Shown here: positions 34,181 through 43,850 of the stretch, in pieces | Layout of the letters: every line of letters begins with the position of its first letter | Numbering within the stretch: the first letter of the stretch is position 1 | Origin: Streptomyces sp. C10-9-1 | GTDB taxonomy: Bacteria; Actinomycetota; Actinomycetes; Streptomycetales; Streptomycetaceae | NCBI RefSeq assembly: GCF_024497955.1 | Contig: NZ_JANHKP010000002.1 | Location: forward strand, 124,001-188,000 | Direction of reading: 5' to 3' | DNA length: 64,000 bases | The notes under the pieces: generated by a model | Seen by the model: the letters and a program-made list of their open reading frames with translations, nothing else | Database searches by the model: none | What the model was told of the DNA's origin: nothing | Program-made: the position numbers and the translations under genes

Positions 34181-37100
34181 CTCTGCCGACGCGCCCGCGG
34201 CCGCCGCCGTCCACGCCCCGGCGCCACCCGCCGCCGCGGACTCCGGGAGACCCTACGAGACGGCGGTCGTCGGCCTGTCCGGCCGCTACCCCGACGCGCC
34301 GGACCCGGAGAGCCTCTGGCACCGCCTGCGCGGCGGCCACCGCGCGGTGCGGCCCGCGCCCGCCGGGCGGCTGCACCAGACGGGCGGGACGCCCGGCGGC
34401 TACCTGGACCTCGACGCCGGGCCGCAGGCGCCGGTGGCCGAGGCACTGGACCCCGCGCGGGGCCTCGGCCCCCGGCAGGCGGAGTGGCTGGACCCGCAGC
34501 TCCGGCTGCTGATGCACCTGGTGGGCGACTGCCTCCACGACGCCGGCCACACGCCGGGGAGCCTGCGGCGCGCCGCGCCCCGCACCGGGGTCTTCGTGGC
34601 CGCCATGTGGCCGGACCACCAGCTCAACGGCGCGGACCACTGGGCACGCACCGGACAGGCCGAGTTCTCCGGTATCGCCTCCGACCTTCCCAACCGCCTC
34701 TCCCACGCCCTCGGGCTGCGCGGGCCCAGCCTCGCCGTCAACACCTCCTGCTCCTCCTCGCTGACCGCGCTGCACCTGGCCCGGGAGTCGCTGCGCCGCG
34801 GTGAGTGCGAGGCGGCCCTGGTGGCAGCCGTGAACCTGGTGGCGCACCCGTACCACACCGCCCTGCTGGGCGGGCTCGGGCTCACGGCGCCCGACGGGGT
34901 GTCCGGGGCCTACGACGCGGTCGTCAGCGGCTGGTCCCCGGGCGAGGGGGGCGGCGCGCTGCTGCTGCGTCCGGCGGACGCGGCGCGGGCGGACGACGCT
35001 CCTCTGCACGGCGTCATCGAGTCCACCTGGCTGGGCTTCGCCGCGGGGGACCGCTTCGGTGCCCCGGACGTCGCGGCGCTGAGCGAGTCCCTGGCCCTGG
35101 CGGTGCGCCAGGCCGCGGTGGAGCCGGGGGACATCGGCTACGCGGAGTGCGCCGCCACCGGCGCGGCCCTCTCCGACGCGGCGGAACTCCAGGCCCTCCG
35201 CGAGGTCTTCGGCGACCGTGACGGCGGCCGGCTGCTGCCCGTGGGAACCCTCAAGCCCGCCATCGGCCACCTGGAGTCGGCCGCCGGTCTCGCGCAGCTG
35301 ACGAAGGTCCTGCTCCAGATGCGGCACGGCACCCTCGCGCCCACCCTCCTCGCCGAACGGCGCAGCCCGCTGGTCGACTGGGACCGGCTGCCGCTGCGGG
35401 TCGTGTCCCGCGCCGAGCCGTGGCGGCCCCGGGACCCCGGGGTGCCCCTGCGCGCCCTGGTCAACGCGGTCGGCGCGACGGGCTCGCTGGCCCATGCCGT
35501 GCTCCGTGCCCCGGCGGCGGGCGAGCGGCCCTTCCCGGCACCGGCCGGTGACGCCCGGGCGGTTCCTGCTCCGGCGCCGCCCGCTTCCCCGCCCTCCGCC
35601 CTCCCCGTGACCGCGGCCGCCCCGGCAGCCGTGACCGTCGCCGCCCCGGGCGCCGGGGACGGGGCCGACGGCCCGGCGGCCGCCGTCGAGCAGCGTCTGA
35701 CCGAGCTCTACGCCGAGGTGACCGGGGTGCCGCGGGCGGAGCTGGACCCGGCCACCCCCCTGGAGCGCCACGGGCTGACCTCCTTCGTGGTGGCCCGGCT
35801 GACCGCCCGGCTGCGGGAGGAGTTCGCCACCGTGCCCGCCACCCTCTTCTTCGAGCACCGGGACCTCGCCTCCGCGGCCCGTGCCCTGGCCGCCGCCTCC
35901 GGCCCGCGGAGCCTGCCGTCCGCCTCCCCTACCGCCGCCGAACGGCCCCCCGCCCCGCGCCCCGAGGGGATCGCCGTGATCGGTCTGGCGGGCCGCTACC
36001 CGGGCGCCGCCGACCTCGACGCCTTCTGGGACGTGCTGTCCCGGGGCCGGGACCAGATCCGGGCCCTGCCCGCGAGCCGGCGCCGGGGCCGCCCGGGGGA
36101 GGACCTCATGTGGGGCGGATTCCTCGACGGCCACGACCTGTTCGACCCGCAGCTGTTCGGGATCGCCCCCCGCACCGCCGACCTGATGGACCCGCAGGAA
36201 CGCCTCTTCCTCGAAGTGCTCTGGGAGGCGCTGGAGGACGCGGGCTACCCCCGGGACCGGCTGCACCGCGTGCACGGCCACGCCCTCGGCGTCTACGTCG
36301 GCGCCATGCACAACGAGTACCCCTACCTCGGGGTGGAGTCCACGCTCGCCGGTTCCCCGCGGGCGACCGGAGCCACTCCCGGAGGCATCGCCAACCGGGC
36401 CTCGTGGTTCCTCGACGCACAGGGGCCCAGCCTCACCGTCGACACCATGTGCTCCGCCTCGCTGACCGCGCTGCACCTGGCCGTACGGGACCTGCGCGAG
36501 GGGCTGTGCGAGGTGGCCGTGGCCGGTGGCGTCAGCCTCTCGCTGCACCCCAACAAGTACGTGCAGCAGCGGGACATGGGCATGACCTCGCACGATCACC
36601 GCTGCCGCGGTTTCGGCGCGGACGGCGACGGCTTCATCCCGGGCGAGGGCGTCGGCGCGGTGCTGCTGAAGCCCCTGGACCGCGCCCTCGCCGACGGCGA
36701 CCGGGTGCACGGCGTGATCCGGGGAACGGCGATCGGCCACGGCGGGCGGACCAACGGCTACACCGTGCCCGAACCGGCCGCCCAGGCCCGGGTCGTCGGT
36801 GCGGCGCTGCGTGCGGCCGGCCTGGCCCCCGGGGCGATCGGCTACGTCGAGGCGCACGGCACCGGCACCGCGCTCGGCGATCCGGTCGAGATCGCCGGTC
36901 TGCACGCCGCCTACGGCGCTCTGCCGCCCGGCAGCGTGCCCGTCGGCACCGTGAAGTCCCTGATCGGCCACCTGGAGGCGGCGGCCGGAATCGCCGGACT
37001 GACCAAGGTGCTGCTCCAGTTCCGGCACGGACGCCTGGCCCCCACCCTGCACGCCGAGCGGCCCAACCCGGAGATCGACTGGGCGGCCGTGCCGTTCCGG

Positions 37101-40100
37101 CTCCAGCGGGAGCCCGCCGACTGGCCGCGACCCGAGGGGGGCGCCCGCCTCGCCGGGCTGAGCTCCTTCGGCGCCGGCGGCTCCAACGCCCATCTGGTCG
37201 TCGAGGAGCCCCCGGCCGCCGCTTCCGAGCAGGGCGACGGCACCGGACCCGCCGCGGCCGCCGGGGCGGGGGAGGGCCGCGTCACCGAGCTGGTGGTGCT
37301 CTCCGCCCGGACCGCCGACGCCCTGACCGCCCTCGCCGGGCGTCTTGCCGCGGCCCTGACGGAGTCCGCTGACGGCCGGCGTCCCCCGGCCCTCCGCGAC
37401 ATCGCCCACACCCTGCGGATCGGGCGCGAGGAACTTCCGGAACGGGCCGCCTTCCTGGTCGCCACGGCCGACGAACTGCGCGTGCGGCTGCGGGACTTCG
37501 ACGCCGACGGCACGGACCGGCCCGCCGGGGTGCTGCGCGGCCGGGCGGCGGCCGCGCCCCGCGCCGGGGAACGCCGGGACCCGCGGGGTAGCGAACTCGC
37601 GGAGATCGCCCGGACATGGGTGCGCGGAACCGGCTGGGACTGGGCGCTGCTGCCGGGCGCCACGGCGGCCGCCCTCGTCCCGCTGCCGTCCTACCCGTTC
37701 GCCCGGCGCCGCTGCTGGCCGCCCGAGCAGCCCCCGGCCGCGGCGGCCGCGGGTGCCACCCGGGACGCCGCGCCCGCGCCGCCGCCCGTCCCCGTGCCCC
37801 TGTACACGCGGACGTGGCGGGACCACGGGCCCGTGGGCGGGGCGGGCACCCCGGCACCGGAGACCGGCGGCGGCCGGGTGCTGGTGCTGGCCACCGAGGC
37901 CACGTGGGCGCTGGCCCGGGAGACCGTCCGGGCCCTGCGCCCGCTCGGCGCCGAGGTGCTCGTCGAGTCCGGGCACGGCAGCGCCGGCGGTCTCGGCGCC
38001 GGGGTCCGGAGGTTCCACGACGAGGCGACCCTGCTGGACGCCGCCGGGGACCTGACGACCTGCCGGGGCGTGATCGACCTCGCCGACCTCTGGCGCCCGG
38101 AGGAAGCGCCCGGCCCCTGGCGGGCCCGTACCGCCCTGATGCAGCGGCTGCCCCGCGCCGCCCGCGACGGCGGAACCCGGCGGCTGCGGCTGATGCTGGT
38201 GACCTCGGGCCTCCAGGAGCCGTCGGGCACTCGGCCGTCCTGGGCGGGCGCGCACCTGGCGGGCGTGCTGCGTGTGCTGCACGCCGAGCACCCCACGCTG
38301 GTTGACGCCACCCGGCTGGACACCGATCTGCCCTCCGCGGAGCAGATCGCCGGGGAGTGGCGGCTGCCGGAGGCCCCGGCCGAGGTATGCCACCGGAACG
38401 GGCGCAGACTGGTGCCCGACACCGTCCCGCTGCCCGGCGGGGTACCGGGCGCCGGATCCTTCACCGCCGACCCCGAAGCCGCGTACCTGGTCACCGGGGG
38501 CACCGGGGCGCTGGGTGCCCTGGCCGCCCGTTTCCTGGTGGAACGGGGAGCCCGCCGCATCGCGCTGACCGGGCTGCGGGCACTCCCCGACCGTGCGCGC
38601 TGGGACGATCCGGGCCTGCCCGCCGGGACCGCCCGCGCGGTGGAGGCCGTGCGGGAGCTGGAGCGCCGCGGTGCCACCGTGCTCACCCACGCCGGTCCGC
38701 TCTCCGACCGGCCCCGGCTCACGGCCTTCCTGGACCGCGTGCGCTCCCGGCTCGGTCCGCCGGCCGGGGTGATCCACTGCGCGGGGACGGGCTCCCGGGG
38801 GCCGGCGCCCTTCGCGGAGAAGGCCCTGGAGGACATCGCCGCCGTGCTGGAGCCGAAGACCGGCGGCCTGCGGGCCCTCGCCGAACTCACCGCGCAGGAC
38901 CGGCCGTCGTTCTTCGTCGTCTTCTCGTCCGTCTCCTCGGCCCTGCCCCGGCTGGCGGCCGGAGTCGGCGACTACGCGGTGGCCAACGGCTGCGCGGACG
39001 CCTACGCCCGGTACCGGCGGCGGCTGGGCGACGCCGGGTTCCGCTCCGTGCAGTGGCCGGTGTGGCGGGACGGTCCCGCTCCTGCCGAGGCCGTCGGGGC
39101 CGCCGCCCGCGCGGGGCTCGGCACCCTCGCGACCGACGACGGCCTGGCCGTGCTGGAACGCCTGCTGGAGCCCGGTGGAGCACCGGTGGTGCTGGTCGCC
39201 CCGCCCGGCGGCGACACCGGTGCCGACCTCGGCGCCGACGCCGCGGGCGGCAGCGACCGCGAGGGTGGTGCGGGCGTGCCTCCCGGCGACGTGCCGCCCG
39301 GCGACGTGACGCCCGTCGCCGTCGCTCCCGGCCCGGTGCCCGGGGCGGAGGGCCCGGAGGTGCCCGGCTGGCTCGCCGGGCTCCTTGAGGACGTGGCCGG
39401 CATCCCGGCCGGGGAGCTGGACCCCGAGCGCTCCTTCACGGAACTGGGCGTGGAGTCCGTGATGCTGGCCGAGCTGGTGACCCGCATCGAGGCCCACACC
39501 GGACGGCCGCTCCAGCCCGCGGTCCTCCTGGACCACCCCACGCCCCGCGCCCTCGCCCGTCACCTGGCCCCGGCCGGAGGCGTGCCGCCGGAACCGGTGG
39601 AGGACCGCGGCCCGGACCCGGCGGAGTCCGGCGGCCCGGGGGAGACGCCCGTCCCTCCGGCCCCGCCGCGCCCGGTCCCGACTGTCCCGCCGCGCCCGGG
39701 CACCGCACCGGACGGCCCGGCGCTCGCGCCGGAAGCGGCCTCCGCCGGGCACTCCGCGCAGATCGCCGTCATCGGCATGGCCTGCCGCTTCCCCGGCGCA
39801 GCGGACCCGGACGGCTTCTGGGAGCTGCTCACGGCAGGCCGGCACGCCATCCGCGAGGTCCCGCCCGACCGCTGGGACACCGCCGCCCACTACCGCCCGG
39901 GCGGGACCGCCGCGGGCGGTGGCAGCGTGAGCCGGTGGGGCGGCTTCCTCGACGGGCTGGAGGAGTTCGACCCCGGCTTCTTCGGCATGACCGACGAGGC
40001 GGCCCGCACCACCGACCCCGCCGTCCGGCTCTTCCTGGAAGGCTCCGCGGCCGCGCTGCGCAGCGCCGGATACCGCGACGAGGAGGTCGCCGGACGGGCG

Positions 40101-41219
40101 GTCGGGGTCTTCGCCGGGGCGCGCATGTCCGGCTACCGGCACCGCGCCGGGCCGCCCGGCAGCGTGGCCGGGCTCGGCGGCGACCAGAACTTCATCGCCG
40201 CGATGCCCGCCCACCACTTCGACCTGCGCGGCCCCGCCCTCGTCGTGGACAGCGCCTGCTCCTCCGCACTGCTCGCGGTGCAGTCGGCCTGCCGCAGCCT
40301 GCTCGCCGGGGAGTCCGAGATGGCCCTCGCCGGCGGTGTCGAGGTGCTGCTCGACGAGGAGCCCTACCTGGAGTTCAGCGCGGCCCGCGCGCTCTCCCCC
40401 ACCGGCCGGTGCCGGACGTTCGACGAACGCGCCGACGGGTTCGTCCCCGGTGAGGGCTGCGGCGTCCTGCTGCTCAAGCCCCTGCACGCGGCGCTCCGCG
40501 ACGGGGACCGGATCACCGCGGTCATCGACGCGGTGGCCGCCAACAACGACGGCCGCACCATGGGGCTGACCACCCCCAGCCCCGCCTCCCAGGCGGCGCT
40601 GGTGAACGCGGCGCTCGCGGCGGCCGGTGCGAGGCCGGAGCAGATCGGCATGATCGAGGCGCACGGCACGGCCACGCTGATCGGGGACCCGATCGAGCTG
40701 CGCGCGCTCCAGGAGGTCTTCGCCGGGCGCGCCCCGGACGCGGGCCCCCTGCCCGTCGGCAGCGTGAAGTCCAACATCGGCCATCTGTTCAGCGCGGCGG
40801 GCATCGCCGGACTGATCAAGGCGGCCCTCGCCGTCGAACGCGGACTGATCCCGCCCACGGTGGGATGCGAAAGGCCCAACCCGCGCTTCGACTTCGAGAA
40901 CTCCCCGCTGCGCGTCCAGCGGCAGTCCACCCCGTGGCCGGAGGCCGCCCGGCGGCTCGCCGGCGTCAGCGCCTTCGGCCTCGGCGGAACCAACGCCCAT
41001 GCCGTGCTGGGCGGGCTGACGGCCGCGTCCCGCGCCCGGTACCGGCCGCTGCGCGCCCCGCTTCCGGCACCCAGGTTCCACCGCCGCAGGTGCTGGCTCG
41101 ACCGCCCGCCCCAGCCGGGCGGGCGCCCCCCGGTGACCTCGCTGCTGCGGCTCACCTTCGCGGATCCCGGACCCGACCGCCCGTCCCCGGCTCTGCCCGC
41201 CGGAAAGGAGCACGCATGA
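28572..41219 (+). CDS. hybrid NRPS/trans-AT PKS megasynthase, first protein (LnmI-like)
   Basis: 4215 residues. Domain order with rough residue positions: PCP (2-78, Ser38), Cy (116-540), Cy (547-952), A for Cys (973-1494), PCP (1532-1606), Ox (1650-1867), KS1 (1895-2313, Cys2060), ACP (2370-2443), KS2 (2465-2880, Cys2627), KR (3077-3503), ACP (3598-3667), KS3 (3731-4153, Cys3896). There is no AT domain in any module. The protein stops right after KS3, and the matching DH-ACP-KR is the start of the next protein, whose ATG overlaps this stop by 4 nt. The first PCP has no A domain and should receive chlorothreonine from the SyrC-like protein. Architecture resembles leinamycin LnmI, with a different starter. 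Confidence 0.95.
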   Translation: MNQDKTAADTILRIVSEVLPEGADPSPDTPLRAYSLGSLAAVRLLAEIRAALGATVSLEALRGGTTVRQLAELVTGSAAGQPPADGRGGGSAADGAGAPGAATAEGTEAGDAAAPFPLTPVQQAYLVGRDPGLVPDPAGCRLYREFTVPGLDAARMADAWRSVVAHHEALRLAPAGAAGQRVLPADDPGAVPDVPRHDLRDAGRAEFALHLVRVRERLTCGELTDDAPPHAVELSLGPDGGVVHLLIDGAVTDGHGLAVVLRHWWERYEDPEHPLPTPAMPLRDAVLALRRRQGTPAHEEDLAYWRERLSGLPPAPDAARVPQPVAPPGGHPRRALDDTLTPDQWQALKRRAAALEISPSALVLTVFTEAAGRHGSAGPSTVVLTTADRARLPRSAQDLPGPFTSTVVFPVTPAFDRPFDEAAREVHDRLWRDLEHGGVSGVEALRALRAPAGGGSAPVLPVVFTSLLDTAHEAPGGFGRAVSHTVARTSGVALDHQMWEADGGLRCHWDVTDALLAPGAAERLFAEFGNRLRELAAGEPAAEETRTLNQLQQAYFVARVQDTRPGNGCQVYHAFQVAGLGAERLAERAADRWHAMTERYDVLRSSLHPDGTLRVRPQAGPRRRVPVLRPPAEDRAGWFEELRHRLAGTAFPPGRWPAAELLVTPDGPDAATVHVVLDLALADGRSLHLLIRELMRGCATEEAWHPALPAGVPTPEPPSEAAREAARAHWRDRLRGLPPGPVLRTGTERRRTRRSGTLTGWRAIHEALTRRGLSPDAVLVAALTEALATGLPDDDFSVAAVRWRPGDEARRPGEHTGLSWIPHGPRTRTPAERAASCHRLLEADTRHGDAVDGLAELRRQVLRRRGGDAHAYGFPVVHTGLLELTEHPAPPSVRGGTWLTYTPDVSLDSICVAEGDTLHFHWDAVDADFPTGVLDTVFAAYRERLNALPPAGSVTPEGDGATVAAPGSAERELVLHGWNATATALPDERPVHRFFEDWAARTPDATALRHTGGSLSYRALNRRANAVARLLRSAGVGPGSPVGVRYRRGPGMVAAVLGVLKAGGAYVPLEHSQPAARAAAMLSDAGAEVLLTDEAGADPGGPGGGVRVLVTAAGEAADADADPELDSDPDPGTGPHDLAYVIFTSGSTGRPKGVAVTHRPVRNLLNWAWRTFRFGPGDTGLMVTSLGFDLSVFDLFGLLGSGACVRVADESEQRDPALLLDVLLREPVTFWNSAPTTLAQLLPLLPGPAAGHPGTGDLRLVFLSGDYTPLNLPGELRAVFRRADLISLGGATEATVWSNWFRVLEVDPAWRSIPYGRPVDNARYYVLDAERRPCRIGVAGELYIGGDCLAREYRGRPELTAERFVPDPYAGTADARMYRTGDRAVFGPDGVIEFLGRADDQVKIRGFRVEPGEVEHRLRSHPAVRDVKVLARPDPSGDRTLVAYVLPDGDAPTARELRAYAAEALPDYLVPSHVRCLDAFPATANGKLDREALPWPPEDACAQEGPAEPDTAEAPDAADGPDPRTGGDDRAAALAQEIARSAAELIGIPEIAPDADLWDAGATSFTMVRVSQALHLRHGVRIPVSTLLEAPTAAGIARSLAALLADAPAAADGEPTREAGEGREAPREPAPERTAGHRPGRVDPLSAAERDAFKAARWNLRAPDPAEAEVALPPAEVPVEHYTARTSRRTYAAGPLPADALSALLAPLRERHVGGRARRTYPSAGDTYAVQVYLHLKPDAVTSLPGGVYYYDPERHALRLVNPAPDIDRTVHFVTNRPVFDGAGFELYLVGQTHGIEPLYASDAERYLLVEAGYLGQSLMAGQERSGVGLCPVGQVAFDRVRSALRLDPGHRYLHAFLGGGLTVPASRRASADAPAAAAVHAPAPPAAADSGRPYETAVVGLSGRYPDAPDPESLWHRLRGGHRAVRPAPAGRLHQTGGTPGGYLDLDAGPQAPVAEALDPARGLGPRQAEWLDPQLRLLMHLVGDCLHDAGHTPGSLRRAAPRTGVFVAAMWPDHQLNGADHWARTGQAEFSGIASDLPNRLSHALGLRGPSLAVNTSCSSSLTALHLARESLRRGECEAALVAAVNLVAHPYHTALLGGLGLTAPDGVSGAYDAVVSGWSPGEGGGALLLRPADAARADDAPLHGVIESTWLGFAAGDRFGAPDVAALSESLALAVRQAAVEPGDIGYAECAATGAALSDAAELQALREVFGDRDGGRLLPVGTLKPAIGHLESAAGLAQLTKVLLQMRHGTLAPTLLAERRSPLVDWDRLPLRVVSRAEPWRPRDPGVPLRALVNAVGATGSLAHAVLRAPAAGERPFPAPAGDARAVPAPAPPASPPSALPVTAAAPAAVTVAAPGAGDGADGPAAAVEQRLTELYAEVTGVPRAELDPATPLERHGLTSFVVARLTARLREEFATVPATLFFEHRDLASAARALAAASGPRSLPSASPTAAERPPAPRPEGIAVIGLAGRYPGAADLDAFWDVLSRGRDQIRALPASRRRGRPGEDLMWGGFLDGHDLFDPQLFGIAPRTADLMDPQERLFLEVLWEALEDAGYPRDRLHRVHGHALGVYVGAMHNEYPYLGVESTLAGSPRATGATPGGIANRASWFLDAQGPSLTVDTMCSASLTALHLAVRDLREGLCEVAVAGGVSLSLHPNKYVQQRDMGMTSHDHRCRGFGADGDGFIPGEGVGAVLLKPLDRALADGDRVHGVIRGTAIGHGGRTNGYTVPEPAAQARVVGAALRAAGLAPGAIGYVEAHGTGTALGDPVEIAGLHAAYGALPPGSVPVGTVKSLIGHLEAAAGIAGLTKVLLQFRHGRLAPTLHAERPNPEIDWAAVPFRLQREPADWPRPEGGARLAGLSSFGAGGSNAHLVVEEPPAAASEQGDGTGPAAAAGAGEGRVTELVVLSARTADALTALAGRLAAALTESADGRRPPALRDIAHTLRIGREELPERAAFLVATADELRVRLRDFDADGTDRPAGVLRGRAAAAPRAGERRDPRGSELAEIARTWVRGTGWDWALLPGATAAALVPLPSYPFARRRCWPPEQPPAAAAAGATRDAAPAPPPVPVPLYTRTWRDHGPVGGAGTPAPETGGGRVLVLATEATWALARETVRALRPLGAEVLVESGHGSAGGLGAGVRRFHDEATLLDAAGDLTTCRGVIDLADLWRPEEAPGPWRARTALMQRLPRAARDGGTRRLRLMLVTSGLQEPSGTRPSWAGAHLAGVLRVLHAEHPTLVDATRLDTDLPSAEQIAGEWRLPEAPAEVCHRNGRRLVPDTVPLPGGVPGAGSFTADPEAAYLVTGGTGALGALAARFLVERGARRIALTGLRALPDRARWDDPGLPAGTARAVEAVRELERRGATVLTHAGPLSDRPRLTAFLDRVRSRLGPPAGVIHCAGTGSRGPAPFAEKALEDIAAVLEPKTGGLRALAELTAQDRPSFFVVFSSVSSALPRLAAGVGDYAVANGCADAYARYRRRLGDAGFRSVQWPVWRDGPAPAEAVGAAARAGLGTLATDDGLAVLERLLEPGGAPVVLVAPPGGDTGADLGADAAGGSDREGGAGVPPGDVPPGDVTPVAVAPGPVPGAEGPEVPGWLAGLLEDVAGIPAGELDPERSFTELGVESVMLAELVTRIEAHTGRPLQPAVLLDHPTPRALARHLAPAGGVPPEPVEDRGPDPAESGGPGETPVPPAPPRPVPTVPPRPGTAPDGPALAPEAASAGHSAQIAVIGMACRFPGAADPDGFWELLTAGRHAIREVPPDRWDTAAHYRPGGTAAGGGSVSRWGGFLDGLEEFDPGFFGMTDEAARTTDPAVRLFLEGSAAALRSAGYRDEEVAGRAVGVFAGARMSGYRHRAGPPGSVAGLGGDQNFIAAMPAHHFDLRGPALVVDSACSSALLAVQSACRSLLAGESEMALAGGVEVLLDEEPYLEFSAARALSPTGRCRTFDERADGFVPGEGCGVLLLKPLHAALRDGDRITAVIDAVAANNDGRTMGLTTPSPASQAALVNAALAAAGARPEQIGMIEAHGTATLIGDPIELRALQEVFAGRAPDAGPLPVGSVKSNIGHLFSAAGIAGLIKAALAVERGLIPPTVGCERPNPRFDFENSPLRVQRQSTPWPEAARRLAGVSAFGLGGTNAHAVLGGLTAASRARYRPLRAPLPAPRFHRRRCWLDRPPQPGGRPPVTSLLRLTFADPGPDRPSPALPAGKEHA
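34255..35900 (+). other. module KS1-ACP with an inactivated KS
   Basis: The KS keeps its cysteine (NTSCSSSL, Cys2060) and the second histidine (AIGHLESAAG). The first-histidine motif, normally EAHGTGT, reads ECAATGA, with A2194 in the histidine place. Such KS0 domains transfer the chain without elongation. Confidence 0.75.
35965..39570 (+). other. module KS2-KR-ACP
   Basis: KS2 has Cys2627 in DTMCSASL, HGTGT and IGHLEAAAG, so it should elongate. The KR has TGGTGALG and the Ser/Tyr/Asn set (FSSVSS, DYAVAN). The ACP serine is in GVESVMLAEL. Confidence 0.85.
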
Positions 41220-43850
41220 CCCAGCGGCAGCCCACGACCGGGGAAGCGCCGATCGTCGCCCGTCTCGACCTCGCGGACGACGACTTCATCATGCGCAACC
41301 ACCGGGTCCACCAGGTCTCGGTGATGCCCGGGGTGACCTTCCTGGACATCCTCTGGCGGATCCTGCGCGCCCGCGGCCTGGACGACCAGCGGGCGTCGCT
41401 GCACCGCGTCCTCTTTCCGGAGGCGGTCGCGACCGCCTCCGGGCAAGGCCGCGAGATCCGCGTCACCCTGGCCGCGCCCGGCCCCGACGGCCGCCGCGCC
41501 GTCACCGCCGAGAGCCGCCCGTCCGGGCGTCCCGGGGCCTCCTGGCGGCAGAACATGCGCGCCGAACTCGGTTTCGACGACGAGCCCTCCACCGCTTCCC
41601 GCCCCGGGTCCCTCGACCCCCGGGCGCTGCGCGACGCGGCCCGGCGCACCTATCCGATGGACGAGCTCTACGCGCGGGCCCGTGCCGAGGACATCCGGCA
41701 CGGCGCCGCCATGACCTGCCACGGGCCGCTGCACATCGGTGACGGCTATCTGCTCGCCGAGCTCACCCTCGACGCCGCGGCCCCCGCCGCGGACACCTTC
41801 CGGCTGCATCCGGCGCTCCTCGACGCCTCGACGATCGCCGCCTACGGACAGACGGAGGCGGCCTCGCGGGAGCCGTTCATCCCGGTCTACCTCGACCGGT
41901 TCCGGGCCTGGGCCCCGATCGGCCCGACCACGCTCGTGCACGTCCCGCACCCCGAGCGGATGGCCGCGACCGGTGACCTCATCACCAGCGACTACACCCT
42001 GTGCGATCCGTCCGGCCGGATCCTGGCCGAGTTCACGGGGCTGTCCTGCAAGCGCATCCGGCGCCCGGACCTGATCACGGCGCTGCTGGACGACGCGCCG
42101 GACGCCGCCCGTGGCCCGGTGGCCCTGAACGGGGCCCCCGCGGCCCGGGCCGCCGTCCCCGCCGCCGCCCCGAGCGGCGGGGGCACGACGGCCGGCTCCC
42201 CGCGGGACGCCTACCGGGCGCTGCTGCGCCGCCTGGTCGCGGACGCGCTGCACACCGACCCGCCGAAGGTCGGCACGGACACCGGGTTCTACGAACTGGG
42301 CCTGGAGTCGGTGGACCTGCTCGGCATCAGCCGTGCCCTGGAGGACGCCGTCCAGGGCACGCTGTACCCCACGCTGCTCTTCGAGTACCAGACCATCGAG
42401 GTGCTCGCCGGGCATCTGGCGGAGACCTACGGGCCACCGGCGGCGGCCCCGGCCGGCCCGCCCGGGAGGGAGGCCGGTGACGCGCCCGAGGGGGAGGCCG
42501 GCGACCCGGGGGCGGCCGGCCTGTTCCGGCCCGTCTGGACACCCGCCGAGACGGCGGCCACCACCGGCTCCGCCGCTCCGGCACCCGAGGGTCCGGTGCT
42601 GGTCCTCCCCGGGCCCCACGCCCCGCACGGTCTGCTGCCCGCCCTGCGCCGGGCGCTGCCCGAGCGCCGGTTCCTGCCGGTGGACGACGCCACGGCGGAC
42701 GGCGGGGACCCGGCGGCCGTCGTGGACGGGCTGGACGGCCCGCCCGGCTGCGTGGTGCTCCCGCTGCCGGAGCCGGGCGACGACCCGGTACGACCCGCGC
42801 ACGCCCTGCTGCGCCTCGCCCAGGCCCTCACCCGCCGCTGGCCCGCCCGCACCACGCTGCTCCTGGCGACGCACCCCGCGCCGTCCGGAGGGGCGGACGC
42901 CGCCCGCCCGGCGGTGGGCGCGCTGGCCCGCTGCCTCACCGGCGAGTCCCCGCGGCTGGACTGCCGGGTCGTGGAGGTCGACCGGTGGGAGGCCGACCCC
43001 GTGGCCGACGCCGTGGCCCGGGAGACGCGCGCTCCCGCGGCTCCCCAGGTGCGGTACCGCACCGGTCGCCGCGAGGCGCGCGTCTTCCGCGCGGAGCCCG
43101 CCGCGCCCGCCGCGCCCGCCGCGAGCCCGCTGCGTGAGCGCGGCGTCTACGTGGTCTCCGGTGGCGCCGGCCGGCTGGCCGGGCTGCTCGCGGAGCACCT
43201 GGCCTGCCGGTTCCGCGCCCGTATCGCCCTCCTGGTACGCCGCCCGGTGACCGCCGGGCAGCAGGTCTGGGCCGAAGGGCTGCGCGCCCGGGGCGCCGAG
43301 GTGTGCTGGCTCACCGCGGACCTCGGCCGCGAGGACGAGGTGCGGACCGCCCTGGCCCGGGTGCGCAGGGAGTTCGGCCCGGTGAACGGCGTCTTCCACA
43401 CGGCAGGCACCGTGTCGGACGGGCTGTTCCCCGGCAAGACGCGTGCGGACCTGGACCGGGTGGCCGCCCCCAAGGTGCTGGGCGCGCTGCACCTGGACGA
43501 GGCCACCCGGGACGACCCGCTGGACCTCTTCGTCCTCTACTCCTCCCTCTCCGCCTCCCAGGCCGTCGCGGGCCAGAGCGACTACGCCTTCGCCAACGCC
43601 TTCCTGGAGCACTTCGCCGACGAGCGCGTCCGCACCGGCCGCCCCGGCCGCACGGTGGCCGTCGGCTGGCCCATGTGGGCCGACGGCGCCATGCGACTCG
43701 GCGAGGAGGACGTGGCGCACTCCCGCCGTACCCGCGGCACCTGGCCGATGCCGACGGACGCCGGGCTCGGGCTGCTGGACACCGCGCTGGCCGGAGCCCC
43801 CGGCACCGTCGTCGCCGTGTACGGCGACCCCTCGCGGATCGGTGACGTCC
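39761..43850 (+). other. split module: KS3 on the first protein, DH-ACP-KR on the second
   Basis: KS3 (SACSSALL, HGTAT, IGHLFSAAG) ends the first protein. The second begins with a DH whose catalytic His is H29 in NHRVHQVSVMPG (Gln replaces the usual Gly of HxxxGxxxxP) and Asp in LHPALLDAS. The ACP has GLESVDLLG, and the KR has SGGAGRLAG and DYAFAN. DH-ACP-KR order is typical of trans-AT systems. Confidence 0.8.

Noticed and set aside
29274-41213. Open frame of 3979 codons on the minus strand
   Set aside because: It is the antisense of the first megasynthase gene. Its translation is Gly/Arg/Val-rich with no domain motif; such frames arise from the GC-rich third positions of the true gene.
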